Positions 40,831 through 49,667 of a DNA stretch of 64,000 nt are shown here, piece by piece. Origin of the DNA: Paraburkholderia youngii (GTDB lineage: Bacteria > Pseudomonadota > Gammaproteobacteria > Burkholderiales > Burkholderiaceae). Position numbers and translations under genes: made by a program. The stretch is from NCBI RefSeq assembly GCF_013366925.1, contig NZ_JAALDK010000001.1, positions 2,921,089 through 2,985,088 on the forward strand. The letters run 5' to 3'. Below the pieces are notes generated by a model. It was not told the DNA's origin and made no database searches. It worked only from the letters and a program-made list of their open reading frames with translations. Position 1 is the first letter of the stretch; the number at the start of each line of letters is the position of its first letter.

Positions 40831-41574
40831 TCACAGGTAGAACATCCGGTCTTCGTCCGACTTGACTGGATGCGCTTCGCCTTCCTCGCGGTCTTCGTAG
40901 AACTTGAGCACCGCTTCGAGCACCTGGTCCGGATTGTCGATCACCTGCATCAGATCGATATCGGTTGGATTGATCAAACCCATCGGGATCAGCGAGCTCT
41001 TGAACCACGCGAGCAGACCCTCCCAGAACTCGGCGCCTACCAGAATGATCGGCACGTGGCGCGACTTCTTGGTCTGGATCAGCGTGAGCACTTCGGCGAG
41101 TTCGTCGAGCGTGCCGAAGCCGCCGGGCATCACGATCACCGCATCCGAATTCTTCACGAACGTGACCTTGCGCGTGAAGAAATGGCGGAAGCGCAACGAG
41201 ATGTCCTGCCACTGGTTGCCCGACTGCTCATGCGGCAACTCGATGTTCAGACCGACCGAGGGAGCCTTGCCCGCATGCGCGCCCTTGTTGGCCGCTTCCA
41301 TAATGCCGGGGCCGCCGCCGGAGATCACCGCGAAGCCGGCATCCGACAATTTGCGTGCGATCTGCGTGGCGAGTTTGTAGTACGGCGAGTTCGGTTTCAG
41401 GCGCGCCGAACCGTAGATGCTGACCGCCGGGCGAATCTCCGACAGGTACTCGGTCGCCTCGATAAACTCTGCCATAATCGTGAACATTTGCCACGATGCG
41501 CGGGCTTTTTTGGCCGTTGCGCGCTCTTGATCTGCGAGCGATCGCAGACTCGGAATCACTTTTCTCTTAGTCAT
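40831..41574 (-). CDS. LOG-family protein (TIGR00730, cytokinin-type phosphoribohydrolase-like)
   Basis: 247 aa. The family motif PGGFGTLDELAEVLTLIQT is complete and preceded by SGGGPGIMEAANKGA. LOG enzymes remove ribose-5-phosphate from nucleotide monophosphates; bacterial members may handle AMP or related nucleotides. The extended N-terminus (MTKRKVIPSLRSLADQERAT) is of a type seen in Burkholderiales. Its start codon lies one base from the divergent polA start. Confidence 0.88.
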   Translation of the reverse strand: MTKRKVIPSLRSLADQERATAKKARASWQMFTIMAEFIEATEYLSEIRPAVSIYGSARLKPNSPYYKLATQIARKLSDAGFAVISGGGPGIMEAANKGAHAGKAPSVGLNIELPHEQSGNQWQDISLRFRHFFTRKVTFVKNSDAVIVMPGGFGTLDELAEVLTLIQTKKSRHVPIILVGAEFWEGLLAWFKSSLIPMGLINPTDIDLMQVIDNPDQVLEAVLKFYEDREEGEAHPVKSDEDRMFYL

Positions 41575-41575
41575 A

Positions 41576-44317
41576 ATGCCTGAAGAACGAAGCCTTGAAG
41601 GTAAGACCCTGCTGTTGGTCGACGGTTCGAGTTATCTGTACCGGGCCTACCATGCGATGCCTGATCTGCGCGGCCCCGAGGGTGGCCCGACGGGTGCGCT
41701 CTACGGGATGATCAACATGCTGCGGCGCATGCGCAAGGAAGTCACAGCAGAGTATAGCGCGTGCGTGTTCGACGCCAAGGGCAAAACGTTTCGCGACGAC
41801 TGGTATCCGGAGTACAAGGCGAACCGTCCATCGATGCCGGAAGATCTTGCCCGTCAGATCGAGCCGATTCACGTCGCGGTGCGTGCGCTCGGCTGGCCGC
41901 TGCTGATGATCGATCGTGTCGAAGCGGACGACGTGATCGGCACGCTGTGCACCGAGGCGGAAAAGCTCGGCATGAACGTGGTCGTGTCGACCGGTGATAA
42001 AGACCTCGCGCAGCTCGTGTCGAACCGCGTTACGCTTGTCAATACGATGACCAACGAAACGCTCGACCGCGACGGCGTGGTCGCGAAGTTCGGTGTGCCG
42101 CCGGAGCGCATCATCGACTATCTGTCGCTGATCGGCGATACCGTCGACAACGTGCCGGGCGTCGAGAAATGCGGTCCGAAAACCGCGGTCAAATGGCTGA
42201 CGCAGTATGAGTCGCTGGATGGCATCGTCGAGCATGCGAGCGAGATCAAGGGCGCGGTCGGCGATAATCTGCGCCGTGCGTTGGACTTCTTGCCGATGGC
42301 GCGCAAGCTCGTCACAGTCGAGCGTCATTGCGATCTGACCGGGCACATCGTGTCGATCGAAGAAAGCTTGCCGAGCCTACCCGAGTCGCGCGAAGAGTTG
42401 CGAGATTTGTTCACGCGCCACGGCTTCAAGACGTGGCTGCGCGAAGTCGAGATTGCCGACGCGGTCGAAGGTCCGGAAACCGACGTGCCGCCCGCGTTGT
42501 CCGTCGATCACGAGCGCCACTACGAGACCGTGCAAACATGGGAGCAGCTCGACGCGTGGCTGGACAAGATCAATGCGGCCGAAATGACTTCGTTCGATTC
42601 CGAAACCACGTCGCTCGACCCGATGATCGCGCGGATCGTCGGCTTGTCGCTGTCGGTGGAAGCAGGCCGCGCGGCGTATGTGCCGCTCGCGCATCGCGGC
42701 CCCGACGCGCCGGTGCAGCTGCCGCTCGACGAAGTGCTCGCGAAGCTCAAGCCGTGGCTCGAAAGCGCGGACCACAAGAAGGTCGGCCAGCATCTGAAGT
42801 ACGACGAACAGGTGCTCGCGAATTACGGCATCGAAATGCGCGGCGTCGAGCATGACACGCTGCTCGAATCGTACGTGCTCGAATCGCATCGCACGCACGA
42901 CATGGACAGCCTCGCGCTGCGTCATCTCGGCGTGAAGACGATCAAGTATGAAGATGTCGCGGGCAAGGGCGCGCAGCAGATCGGCTTCGACGAAGTCGCG
43001 CTCGACAAAGCCGCCGAATATGCGGCCGAAGACGCAGACATCACGCTGCGTTTGCATCAGGCCTTGTATCCGCAAATCGCCGCGGAGAAGTCGCTCGACC
43101 ACGTGTATCGCGAGATCGAAGTACCGACTTCGCGCGTGCTGCGCAAGATGGAGCGCACCGGCGTGCTGATCGACGCGGAGAAGCTGCGTCAGCAGAGCAG
43201 CGAGATCGCCACGCGTCTGATCGAGCTCGAAGGCAAGGCATACGAACTGGCCGGCGGTGAATTCAACCTCGGCTCGCCGAAGCAGATCGGGCAGATTTTC
43301 TTCGAGAAGCTCGAACTGCCGGTCATCAAGAAGACGCCGAGCGGCGCGCCGTCCACCGACGAAGAAGTGCTCCAGAAGCTCGCCGAAGACTACCCACTGC
43401 CGAAGATCCTGCTCGAACATCGCGGCTTGTCGAAGCTGAAGTCGACCTATACCGACAAGCTGCCGCGCATGGTCAATCCGCAAACCGGCCGCGTGCATAC
43501 GAACTACGCGCAGGCCGTCGCGGTGACGGGGCGGCTCGCGTCGAACGATCCGAACCTGCAGAACATTCCGGTGCGTACCGTCGAAGGCCGGCGCATCCGC
43601 GAAGCGTTCATCGCGCCGCCGGGTCACAAGCTCGTATCCGCCGATTACTCGCAGATCGAATTGCGCATCATGGCGCACATCTCCGGCGACGAATCGCTGA
43701 TGCGCGCTTTCTCGCAGGGCGAAGACATTCACCGCGCCACGGCATCGGAAATCTTCAACGTGACGCCGCTCGAAGTGTCGAGCGATCAGCGGCGCGTCGC
43801 GAAGGTCATCAACTTTGGTCTCATCTACGGCATGAGCGCGTTCGGCCTCGCGTCGAATCTCGGCATCACGCGCGATGCGGCGAAGATGTATATCGACCGC
43901 TATTTCGCGCGCTATCCCGGTGTCGCTCGCTATATGGACGAGACGCGCTTGAGCGCGAAGGCGAAGGGCTACGTCGAAACGGTGTTCGGCCGCCGACTGT
44001 GGCTGCCCGAGATCAACGGCGGCAACGGTCCGCGCCGTCAGGCCGCGGAGCGGGCCGCGATCAACGCGCCGATGCAGGGCACCGCTGCCGACCTGATCAA
44101 GATGTCGATGATCGCCGTGCAGAACTGGATCGAAGACTCGAAGATCGGCACGCGCATGATCATGCAGGTGCACGACGAACTGATTCTCGAAGTGCCAGAC
44201 GCTGAGCTATCCGAAGTCCGCAAGCATCTGCCAGAACTGATGTGCGGCGTCGCCGCGCTGAAGGTGCCGCTGGTCGCCGAAGTTGGCGCGGGGCTGAACT
44301 GGGAGGAGGCGCATTGA
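41576..44317 (+). CDS. polA: DNA polymerase I
   Basis: 913 aa. The 5'-3' exonuclease domain opens with LLLVDGSSYLYRAYHAMP. The proofreading domain keeps the DxE motif (SFDSETTSLDP). The polymerase motifs are DYSQIELRIMAH (A), RRVAKVINFGLIYGMSAFGL (B) and MQVHDELILEVP (C). All three activities therefore look intact. It acts in Okazaki fragment maturation and repair. The start ATG is one base from the LOG start, with no obvious Shine-Dalgarno. Confidence 0.97.
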   Translation: MPEERSLEGKTLLLVDGSSYLYRAYHAMPDLRGPEGGPTGALYGMINMLRRMRKEVTAEYSACVFDAKGKTFRDDWYPEYKANRPSMPEDLARQIEPIHVAVRALGWPLLMIDRVEADDVIGTLCTEAEKLGMNVVVSTGDKDLAQLVSNRVTLVNTMTNETLDRDGVVAKFGVPPERIIDYLSLIGDTVDNVPGVEKCGPKTAVKWLTQYESLDGIVEHASEIKGAVGDNLRRALDFLPMARKLVTVERHCDLTGHIVSIEESLPSLPESREELRDLFTRHGFKTWLREVEIADAVEGPETDVPPALSVDHERHYETVQTWEQLDAWLDKINAAEMTSFDSETTSLDPMIARIVGLSLSVEAGRAAYVPLAHRGPDAPVQLPLDEVLAKLKPWLESADHKKVGQHLKYDEQVLANYGIEMRGVEHDTLLESYVLESHRTHDMDSLALRHLGVKTIKYEDVAGKGAQQIGFDEVALDKAAEYAAEDADITLRLHQALYPQIAAEKSLDHVYREIEVPTSRVLRKMERTGVLIDAEKLRQQSSEIATRLIELEGKAYELAGGEFNLGSPKQIGQIFFEKLELPVIKKTPSGAPSTDEEVLQKLAEDYPLPKILLEHRGLSKLKSTYTDKLPRMVNPQTGRVHTNYAQAVAVTGRLASNDPNLQNIPVRTVEGRRIREAFIAPPGHKLVSADYSQIELRIMAHISGDESLMRAFSQGEDIHRATASEIFNVTPLEVSSDQRRVAKVINFGLIYGMSAFGLASNLGITRDAAKMYIDRYFARYPGVARYMDETRLSAKAKGYVETVFGRRLWLPEINGGNGPRRQAAERAAINAPMQGTAADLIKMSMIAVQNWIEDSKIGTRMIMQVHDELILEVPDAELSEVRKHLPELMCGVAALKVPLVAEVGAGLNWEEAH

Positions 44318-44324
44318 CATGCCC

Positions 44325-44359
44325 GTGACACCCGCACGATAACGTCGTGCGCATGTCAC
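44325..44359. other. Long two-part hairpin after polA
   Basis: GTGACA pairs with TGTCAC and, inside, GCACGA pairs with TCGTGC, separated by a 3-nt internal mismatch on each side and a 5-nt loop. No T-run follows, so an intrinsic terminator is unlikely. It may be a structured 3' end or a binding site. GTGAC occurs again at 44380. Confidence 0.4.
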
Positions 44360-44474
44360 ACATGAGTATTGGCCACTTGTGACTTCCCAGCCGGGTCGAG
44401 GACAATCGATTCAGGACGGCGCATCCATGCGCCGCGTCGCGACAGATAATTCATCGGCTACACGGAGAAGTGCA

Positions 44475-45830
44475 ATGCATCGATTTATCGTCGTTGGCGG
44501 AGGTGCGGGAGGGCTGGAACTGGCGACGCGTCTTGGCGATCGCTATGGGGCCGGCAAGAAAGGGCGCAGCGCGCAGGCCCAGGTCACGCTGGTCGATCGC
44601 TTTCCGACGCATATCTGGAAGCCGCTGCTGCACGAGGTGGCGGCGGGCAGCATGGACCCGTTCACGCAGGAGCTCCCTTACGCGGCGCAGGCGCGCTGGC
44701 ATGGCTTCGAGTTCCAGCAGGGCGATCTGATCGCGCTCGACCGCGCGAACCGGCGCATTACGCTCGGCACCGTGCTCGATGACGACGGCGCTGAACTGCT
44801 GCCCGAACGCGTGCTCGAGTACGATACGCTGGTCATCGCGATCGGCAGTACCACGGCCTTCTTCGGCGTCAAGGGAGCGGCCGAATTCTCGATTGCACTG
44901 GATACGGTTAGCGAGGCGGAGCGTTTCCGCAAGCGCCTGATCGCGGCGTGCATGCGCGCCGAACATCACGCGCACGAGCCCGTCGAGTCGCGACCGGGAC
45001 CCGGCACGTGGACGTCCAGCGAGCCGCGCATTCAGGTGGCGATCGTCGGCGGCGGCGCGACGGGGGTCGAGTTATCGGCGGAATTGCGCAATACCGCCCA
45101 GGTGTTGTCCGCGTACGGCTTGCACAAGCTCGATCCGCGGCATGACGTCGGCATCGTGCTGATCGAGGCGGGCCCACGCATCCTGCCCGCGTTGCAGGAA
45201 CGCGTTTCCACGGCCACCGCCGAATTGCTGACCAAGCTCGGCGTGAAGCTGATGATCGGCGAGACCGTGGCCGAGGTTGCGCCGGGCTACATCCGCACCG
45301 CCAGCGGTCACACGGTGCGAGCCGATCTGACCGTGTGGGCGGCGGGCATCAAGGCGCCGGCGGTGCTCACTCAACTCGACGGCTTGCCGGTCAACCGGCT
45401 CGGTCAGCTGATCGTGCGCCGTACGCTGCAAACCGAGATCGACGACAACATCTTCGCGCTCGGCGACTGCGCGGCCTGCGAGTGGCCGGGCAACGAGCGC
45501 AACGTGCCCCCGCGCGCGCAGGCCGCGCATCAGCAGGCGAGCTTTCTGATGAAGGGACTGGCGGCGCGCCTCGAGAACAGGCCGCTACCGGAGTTCACTT
45601 ATCGCGACTTCGGCTCGCTGGTCTCGCTCGGACACTTCAGCGCGGTCGGCAATCTGATGGGCGGGGTGATCGGCGGCAATATGCTGATCGAAGGGCTGTT
45701 CGCGCGCTTCATGTACATGTCGCTGTACCGGCTGCATATCGCGGCGCTGCACGGCTATCCGCGCATGGTACTGGACACCTTTGCGCATTGGTTGCGCCGT
45801 ACCACGCTGCCGCGCGTCAAGCTGCACTGA
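44475..45830 (+). CDS. NAD(P)/FAD-dependent oxidoreductase, type II NADH dehydrogenase-like
   Basis: 451 aa. It contains the FAD motif VVGGGAGGLELATRLG, the NADH motif VAIVGGGATGVELSAEL and the C-terminal FAD contact IFALGDCAACEWPG. The C-terminal part has amphipathic stretches (MLIEGLFARFMYMSLYRLH), as in membrane-associated NDH-2. It probably moves electrons from NADH to quinone without pumping protons. I chose the ATG at 44475 with GGAGAAG upstream. Confidence 0.88.
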   Translation: MHRFIVVGGGAGGLELATRLGDRYGAGKKGRSAQAQVTLVDRFPTHIWKPLLHEVAAGSMDPFTQELPYAAQARWHGFEFQQGDLIALDRANRRITLGTVLDDDGAELLPERVLEYDTLVIAIGSTTAFFGVKGAAEFSIALDTVSEAERFRKRLIAACMRAEHHAHEPVESRPGPGTWTSSEPRIQVAIVGGGATGVELSAELRNTAQVLSAYGLHKLDPRHDVGIVLIEAGPRILPALQERVSTATAELLTKLGVKLMIGETVAEVAPGYIRTASGHTVRADLTVWAAGIKAPAVLTQLDGLPVNRLGQLIVRRTLQTEIDDNIFALGDCAACEWPGNERNVPPRAQAAHQQASFLMKGLAARLENRPLPEFTYRDFGSLVSLGHFSAVGNLMGGVIGGNMLIEGLFARFMYMSLYRLHIAALHGYPRMVLDTFAHWLRRTTLPRVKLH

Positions 45831-45929
45831 CTGCATCGGCGCATGCGGACAATCTCCTCAGTTGAATCTGCAACGGGATGCGCGCAAGGCGTATCCTGTT
45901 GCCTCTAACAATTCTTCGAGGAGCGCCCC

Positions 45930-46802
45930 ATGCTGAAGCCTGAAGTTGATTGTCTGATTCCGCACGTTCCCTTCGATCGGCGCACCTTCATGAAGGCGGC
46001 GCTCGGCACTGGTTTCGCGGCAGCGGTGCTGCCCGTCTCGGCGCAGACCATCCATACCGACAGCGACGGCCTCGAAGCAGGGGAAGTGGCGTTCCATTCG
46101 GGCAGTACGCTGATACCGGCCTATCGCGCGCAGCCGAAGGGCAAGACGCATCTGCCGGTGATCCTCGTCGTGCATGAAATCTTCGGCGTCCACGAGCATA
46201 TCGCCGACGTGTGCCGGCGCTTCGCGAAGCAGGGCTATCTGGCGATCGCGCCGAACCTGTACGAGCGCGAGGGCGACCCGACCGCTTACCCGAGCATGCA
46301 GCAACTCAACGAGCAGTTGGTCAGCAAAGTGCCCGACGAGCAGGTGCTGGCCGACCTCGACGCGGCCGCCGCGTGGGCCGGCGAGAACGGCGGCGACCTG
46401 AACCGGCTCGGCGTCAACGGCTTTTGCTGGGGCGGGCGCATCTCGTGGCTGTATGCCGAGCACAATCCGCGCGTGAAGGCGGGCGTTGCCTGGTATGGTC
46501 GCGTGACTGGCGCGAAGAATGCGATGACGCCTGCCAATCCGCTCGATCTCGTCGCCGACCTGCATGCGCCCGTACTCGGCCTGTATGGGCGCCAGGATCA
46601 AAGCATTCCGCAGGACACGCTCGAGCAGATGAAGCAGGCGGTCGCGCAAGGGCCGCAAGCGGGACGCGGCTCGCAGTTCGTCGTTTACGACGACGCAGGT
46701 CACGCGTTTTTCGCCGATTACCGTCCGAGCTACAAGAAGGCCGATGCCGAGGATGGCTGGCGTCGCACGCTCGTGTGGTTCAAGCAACATGGGGTTGCCT
46801 GA
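45930..46802 (+). CDS. Dienelactone hydrolase-family protein with Tat signal
   Basis: 290 aa. DRRTFMKAALGTGFAAAVLPVSA is a Tat-type signal (RR followed by a hydrophobic stretch and a VSA site). The alpha/beta-hydrolase part has the Cys nucleophile elbow NGFCWGGRIS, an Asp region (YGRQDQSIP) and catalytic His in DDAGHAFFADYRP. The substrate is unknown and export suggests an envelope or detoxification role. GAGGAGCG precedes the ATG. Confidence 0.88.
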   Translation: MLKPEVDCLIPHVPFDRRTFMKAALGTGFAAAVLPVSAQTIHTDSDGLEAGEVAFHSGSTLIPAYRAQPKGKTHLPVILVVHEIFGVHEHIADVCRRFAKQGYLAIAPNLYEREGDPTAYPSMQQLNEQLVSKVPDEQVLADLDAAAAWAGENGGDLNRLGVNGFCWGGRISWLYAEHNPRVKAGVAWYGRVTGAKNAMTPANPLDLVADLHAPVLGLYGRQDQSIPQDTLEQMKQAVAQGPQAGRGSQFVVYDDAGHAFFADYRPSYKKADAEDGWRRTLVWFKQHGVA

Positions 46803-46844
46803 AGCCCTCATGTGTTTGTTTGGCTAGCGATAAATCCGATGAAA

Positions 46845-46882
46845 AAAGGCCGTTGCCGCTTCGAAGCGGCAACGGCCTTTTT
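46845..46882. terminator. Bidirectional terminator between dienelactone hydrolase and sseA
   Basis: An almost fully palindromic 36-nt element (arms of 18 nt, AAAGGCCGTTGCCGCTTC and its complement) with A-tracts and T-tracts on either side. It is shaped to stop transcripts from both convergent genes. Confidence 0.85.
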
Positions 46883-46911
46883 GTCTGGTCACGACTCGCC
46901 GAGGCAAGTGC

Positions 46912-47781
46912 TCAGGGGTTCGCCCCGGTCGCCACCGGCCGTTTCGGATCGGAACTCCACTCGCTCCATGAGCCCGGGTACAACGCCGAGCCATGCAGGC
47001 CGGCAACCTCCATCGCGAGCGAATTCACGCAGGCGGTTACGCCCGAGCCGCATTGCAGCACCACGTGCTCCGGCGACGTGTCGCCGAGCAGCGCATGGAA
47101 TTCCTCGCGCAGAGTGTGTGCCGGCTTGAAGCGGCCGTCGGCGGTCAGGTTGTCCTTGAAGAAGCGGTTCAGCGCGCCCGGGATATGGCCGCCGACGCGG
47201 TCGAGCGTCTCGTTTTCGCCGCGATAGCGATCGGGCGCGCGCGCATCGACGACGACCCGCTCCTTCGAGACGAGGTTGCGCTCGACCGCCTGGCTATCGA
47301 TGGTCACCGCGAGCGGCGCGGCCGCCTTGAAGTCGCCGGTGTTCTGGGGGGGCACGGCCTGCGTCAGCGGCTGGCCGGCCGCTTCCCATGCCTGCAGGCC
47401 GCCGTCGAGCAGCGCGACCGCGTCGTGGCCGAGCCAGCGCAACAGCCACCAGACGCGCGCCGCGTACATGCCGCCTTGCGCGTCGTATGCGACGACCTGT
47501 TGACCTTGCTTCAGCCCTCGCGACTCGAGCGTTTCGACGAGCCGCGCGCGATCGGGCAGCGGATGCCGGCCGTTCGAGCCGTTCTTCGGCCCGGATAGAT
47601 CGCGATCGAGATGCAGATAGTGCGCGCCCGGCAGATGGCCGGCCAGCCAGGCTTTCTCCCCGGCGTCGGTATCGGCGAGGTCGAACCGGCAGTCGATCAC
47701 GAACACGCTGCCCGGCGCGGCCGTGAGCAGCTCGGCAAGATTGGTCGCGGAGATCAGGGTGGTGTAATGAGTGTGGGGCAT
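46912..47781 (-). CDS. sseA: 3-Mercaptopyruvate sulfurtransferase / rhodanese SseA
   Basis: 289 aa with two rhodanese domains. The active-site loop CGSGVTAC (Cys near 244) is of the mercaptopyruvate sulfurtransferase type, and the first, inactive domain shows WLAGHLPGAHYLHLD. It transfers sulfur from 3-mercaptopyruvate or thiosulfate to thiols or cyanide. The arrangement matches E. coli SseA. Confidence 0.93.
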   Translation of the reverse strand: MPHTHYTTLISATNLAELLTAAPGSVFVIDCRFDLADTDAGEKAWLAGHLPGAHYLHLDRDLSGPKNGSNGRHPLPDRARLVETLESRGLKQGQQVVAYDAQGGMYAARVWWLLRWLGHDAVALLDGGLQAWEAAGQPLTQAVPPQNTGDFKAAAPLAVTIDSQAVERNLVSKERVVVDARAPDRYRGENETLDRVGGHIPGALNRFFKDNLTADGRFKPAHTLREEFHALLGDTSPEHVVLQCGSGVTACVNSLAMEVAGLHGSALYPGSWSEWSSDPKRPVATGANP

Positions 47782-47870
47782 GAGCGTCTCCTCGATACGG
47801 GCGATGGCGGCTGCGGGCCGCGTCGTTCACGCGGCTGGCGCAATCGCCGGTCTATGTTGTTAGTCTAAAC

Positions 47871-47898
47871 AAAAAAAGACGGGTCGAAGCCCGTCTTT
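47871..47898 (-). terminator. Intrinsic terminator of the Rieske oxygenase gene
   Basis: AAAGACGGG pairs with CCCGTCTTT around a 6-nt loop. Read on the minus strand, the stem is followed by a run of seven T. It lies about 35 bp after the end of the Rieske gene. Confidence 0.85.
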
Positions 47899-47931
47899 CC
47901 TTGAGTCGATGAATGCGCCACGCGGCGCGGA

Positions 47932-49038
47932 TCAGATCGTGCCGAGTTCGCGCCGCAGAAACTCGTGGAAGTGCTGCATGCCGTCTTCCATCGGGCTCTG
48001 ATACGGACCGACCTGCGATTCGCCTCGCTCCATCAGCGCGAGACGGCCAGCGTCCATGCGCTCGGCGATCTCGTCGTCTTCACGGGCCGTCTCCATATAG
48101 GCGGCGCGCTCGGCTTCGACGAAATCGCGCTCGAACAGCGCGATTTCCTCGGGGTAATAGAACTCCACCACGTTGGTGGTCTTCTGCGGACCGCGCGGAA
48201 TCAGCCATGACACAACCAGCACGTGCGGATACCACTCGATCATGATGCCCGGGTAGTACACCATCCAGATCGCGCCGAACTCGGGCGGATTGCCGTCGCG
48301 AAAGCGCAGCACTTCATCGTGCCACTTGCGATACGTCGGGCTTCCCGGTTGCTCGAGCGCCTTGTGCACGCCGACCGTCTGCACGCTGTACCAGTCGCCG
48401 AACTCCCACGTCAGATCATCGCAATTGACGAAGCTGCCGAGGCCCGGATGGAACGGCGCGACGTGATAGTCCTCCAGATAGACCTCGATGAAGGTCTTCC
48501 AGTTGTAGTTGCACTCGTGGACTTCCACGTGATCGAACATGAAGCCCGAGAAGTCGAAGTGGCGCTTGGTGCCGAGGCGTGCGAGATCTTTCGCGACGTT
48601 GCGACCTTGTGCCTCGAACAACAGACCCTGCCAGTTCTGCAGCGGCGTGGCGCCGAGATTCAGGCACGGGTTGTCGGCAAAATGGGGCGCGCCGAGCAGC
48701 TCGCCCTTCAGGTCGTACGTCCAGCGATGCAGCGGACAGACGATGTTCTGCGTCTGCCCGCGGCCGTTGAGCATGATGGCTTGCCGGTGGCGGCACACGT
48801 TCGACAGCAATTCGACTTGCGACTGCTGGTTACGGACGAGTACCCGCCCCTCGCGTTCGCTGGGCAAGGCAAAATAATCCCCCGCTTCGGGCACCATGAG
48901 ATCGTGGCCGATGTAGCGAGGACCTTTCTTGAAAAGGGTGTCGATTTCGCGCGTAAGAAGCGCTTCGTCAAAGTAAGCCGTGACTGGCAGCTGGCTGTGA
49001 ACAGACCGCAACTGCAATGCATTGCTCAGATTGGACAT
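47932..49038 (-). CDS. Rieske aromatic-ring-hydroxylating oxygenase alpha subunit (orphan)
   Basis: 368 aa. The N-terminal Rieske 2Fe-2S site is CRHRQAIM and CPLHRWTYDL (C-x-H...C-x2-H). The mononuclear iron site lies in VYLEDYHVAPFHPG. The family inserts oxygen into aromatic or alkyl substrates and needs a reductase or ferredoxin partner, none of which is encoded nearby. I chose the ATG at 49038 (MSNLSNALQLRS). The substrate is unknown. Confidence 0.88.
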   Translation of the reverse strand: MSNLSNALQLRSVHSQLPVTAYFDEALLTREIDTLFKKGPRYIGHDLMVPEAGDYFALPSEREGRVLVRNQQSQVELLSNVCRHRQAIMLNGRGQTQNIVCPLHRWTYDLKGELLGAPHFADNPCLNLGATPLQNWQGLLFEAQGRNVAKDLARLGTKRHFDFSGFMFDHVEVHECNYNWKTFIEVYLEDYHVAPFHPGLGSFVNCDDLTWEFGDWYSVQTVGVHKALEQPGSPTYRKWHDEVLRFRDGNPPEFGAIWMVYYPGIMIEWYPHVLVVSWLIPRGPQKTTNVVEFYYPEEIALFERDFVEAERAAYMETAREDDEIAERMDAGRLALMERGESQVGPYQSPMEDGMQHFHEFLRRELGTI

Positions 49039-49358
49039 TCCCACTCCCGATGAAGACGTGAAAGCAGTGAACAACCCAACCATCGAAGATTCGATTTAGG
49101 GAGCCCGCGATTATACCCGTTTCCCTGTGACAGGGACACTTAAGTCCCTGATTTGGGTTAAAAATGTCAAGAAAGTTCGGCATTTTCGCCGCAGACCTCG
49201 AGCTTTTTTTCTGCGAGACTTCAGGGTCGAAGCGGGGCAAAGGTGGGCATCGGACAGGCTCGAAGCAACGTGGCAAGGCGGGGCGCAGGCCTTCGAGCGG
49301 ATCGAAAATGTCGCTTTTGCCGTAGAATGTCCGACTTGTTTTAATTTTGCGACTATTC
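49039..49358. other. 320-nt divergent region between the Rieske gene and xseB
   Basis: It contains the promoters of both neighbours and an unusual cluster of CCCTG palindromes (listed separately). A TAGAAT at 49323-49328 could be a -10 for xseB-ispA-dxs. No gene is supported inside it. Confidence 0.5.
49123..49150. promoter_or_regulatory. Overlapping CCCTG inverted repeats
   Basis: CCCTGT-G-ACAGGG (49123-49135) and CAGGGAC-N6-GTCCCTG (49131-49150) are both perfect inverted repeats and share their central CAGGG. They lie about 90 bp before the Rieske start and 210 bp before xseB. This looks like a regulator site, probably for the Rieske gene. Confidence 0.5.
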
Positions 49359-49667
49359 ATGGCGAAGACCGCATCGAACGATTCCGCCGCCGCGCCAGCC
49401 GAAAGCGGCGATAGCGCGCCGCTGCCGGAGAATTACGAGGCAGCGCAGACGGAGCTGGAAGAGCTCGTCGCGCGCATGGAAGGCGGCAGCCTGAGCCTCG
49501 AGGAATCGCTGGCCGCGTACCGTCGCGGGGCGGCACTTGTCGCATTCTGTCAACAGCAGCTCGAAAAGGTCGAGCAGCAGGTGCGGGTCCTCGATGGTGA
49601 GACCCTCAAGCCTCTGCCCATGAATACCGCAGGCACAGCCGCGACTGAGAGCGGGGACGACCTATGA
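49359..49667 (+). CDS. xseB: Exodeoxyribonuclease VII small subunit
   Basis: 102 aa. The conserved XseB core NYEAAQTELEELVARMEGGS and LSLEESLAAYRRGAALVAFC is complete, with a hydrophilic N-terminal extension. It binds XseA to form exonuclease VII. I chose the ATG at 49359 (MAKTASND). Its stop overlaps the ispA start as ATGA, a common xseB-ispA-dxs arrangement. Confidence 0.94.
   Translation: MAKTASNDSAAAPAESGDSAPLPENYEAAQTELEELVARMEGGSLSLEESLAAYRRGAALVAFCQQQLEKVEQQVRVLDGETLKPLPMNTAGTAATESGDDL

Noticed and set aside
42377..44173. Long minus-strand open frame opposite polA
   Set aside because: Shadow of polA with typical high-G+C antisense composition.
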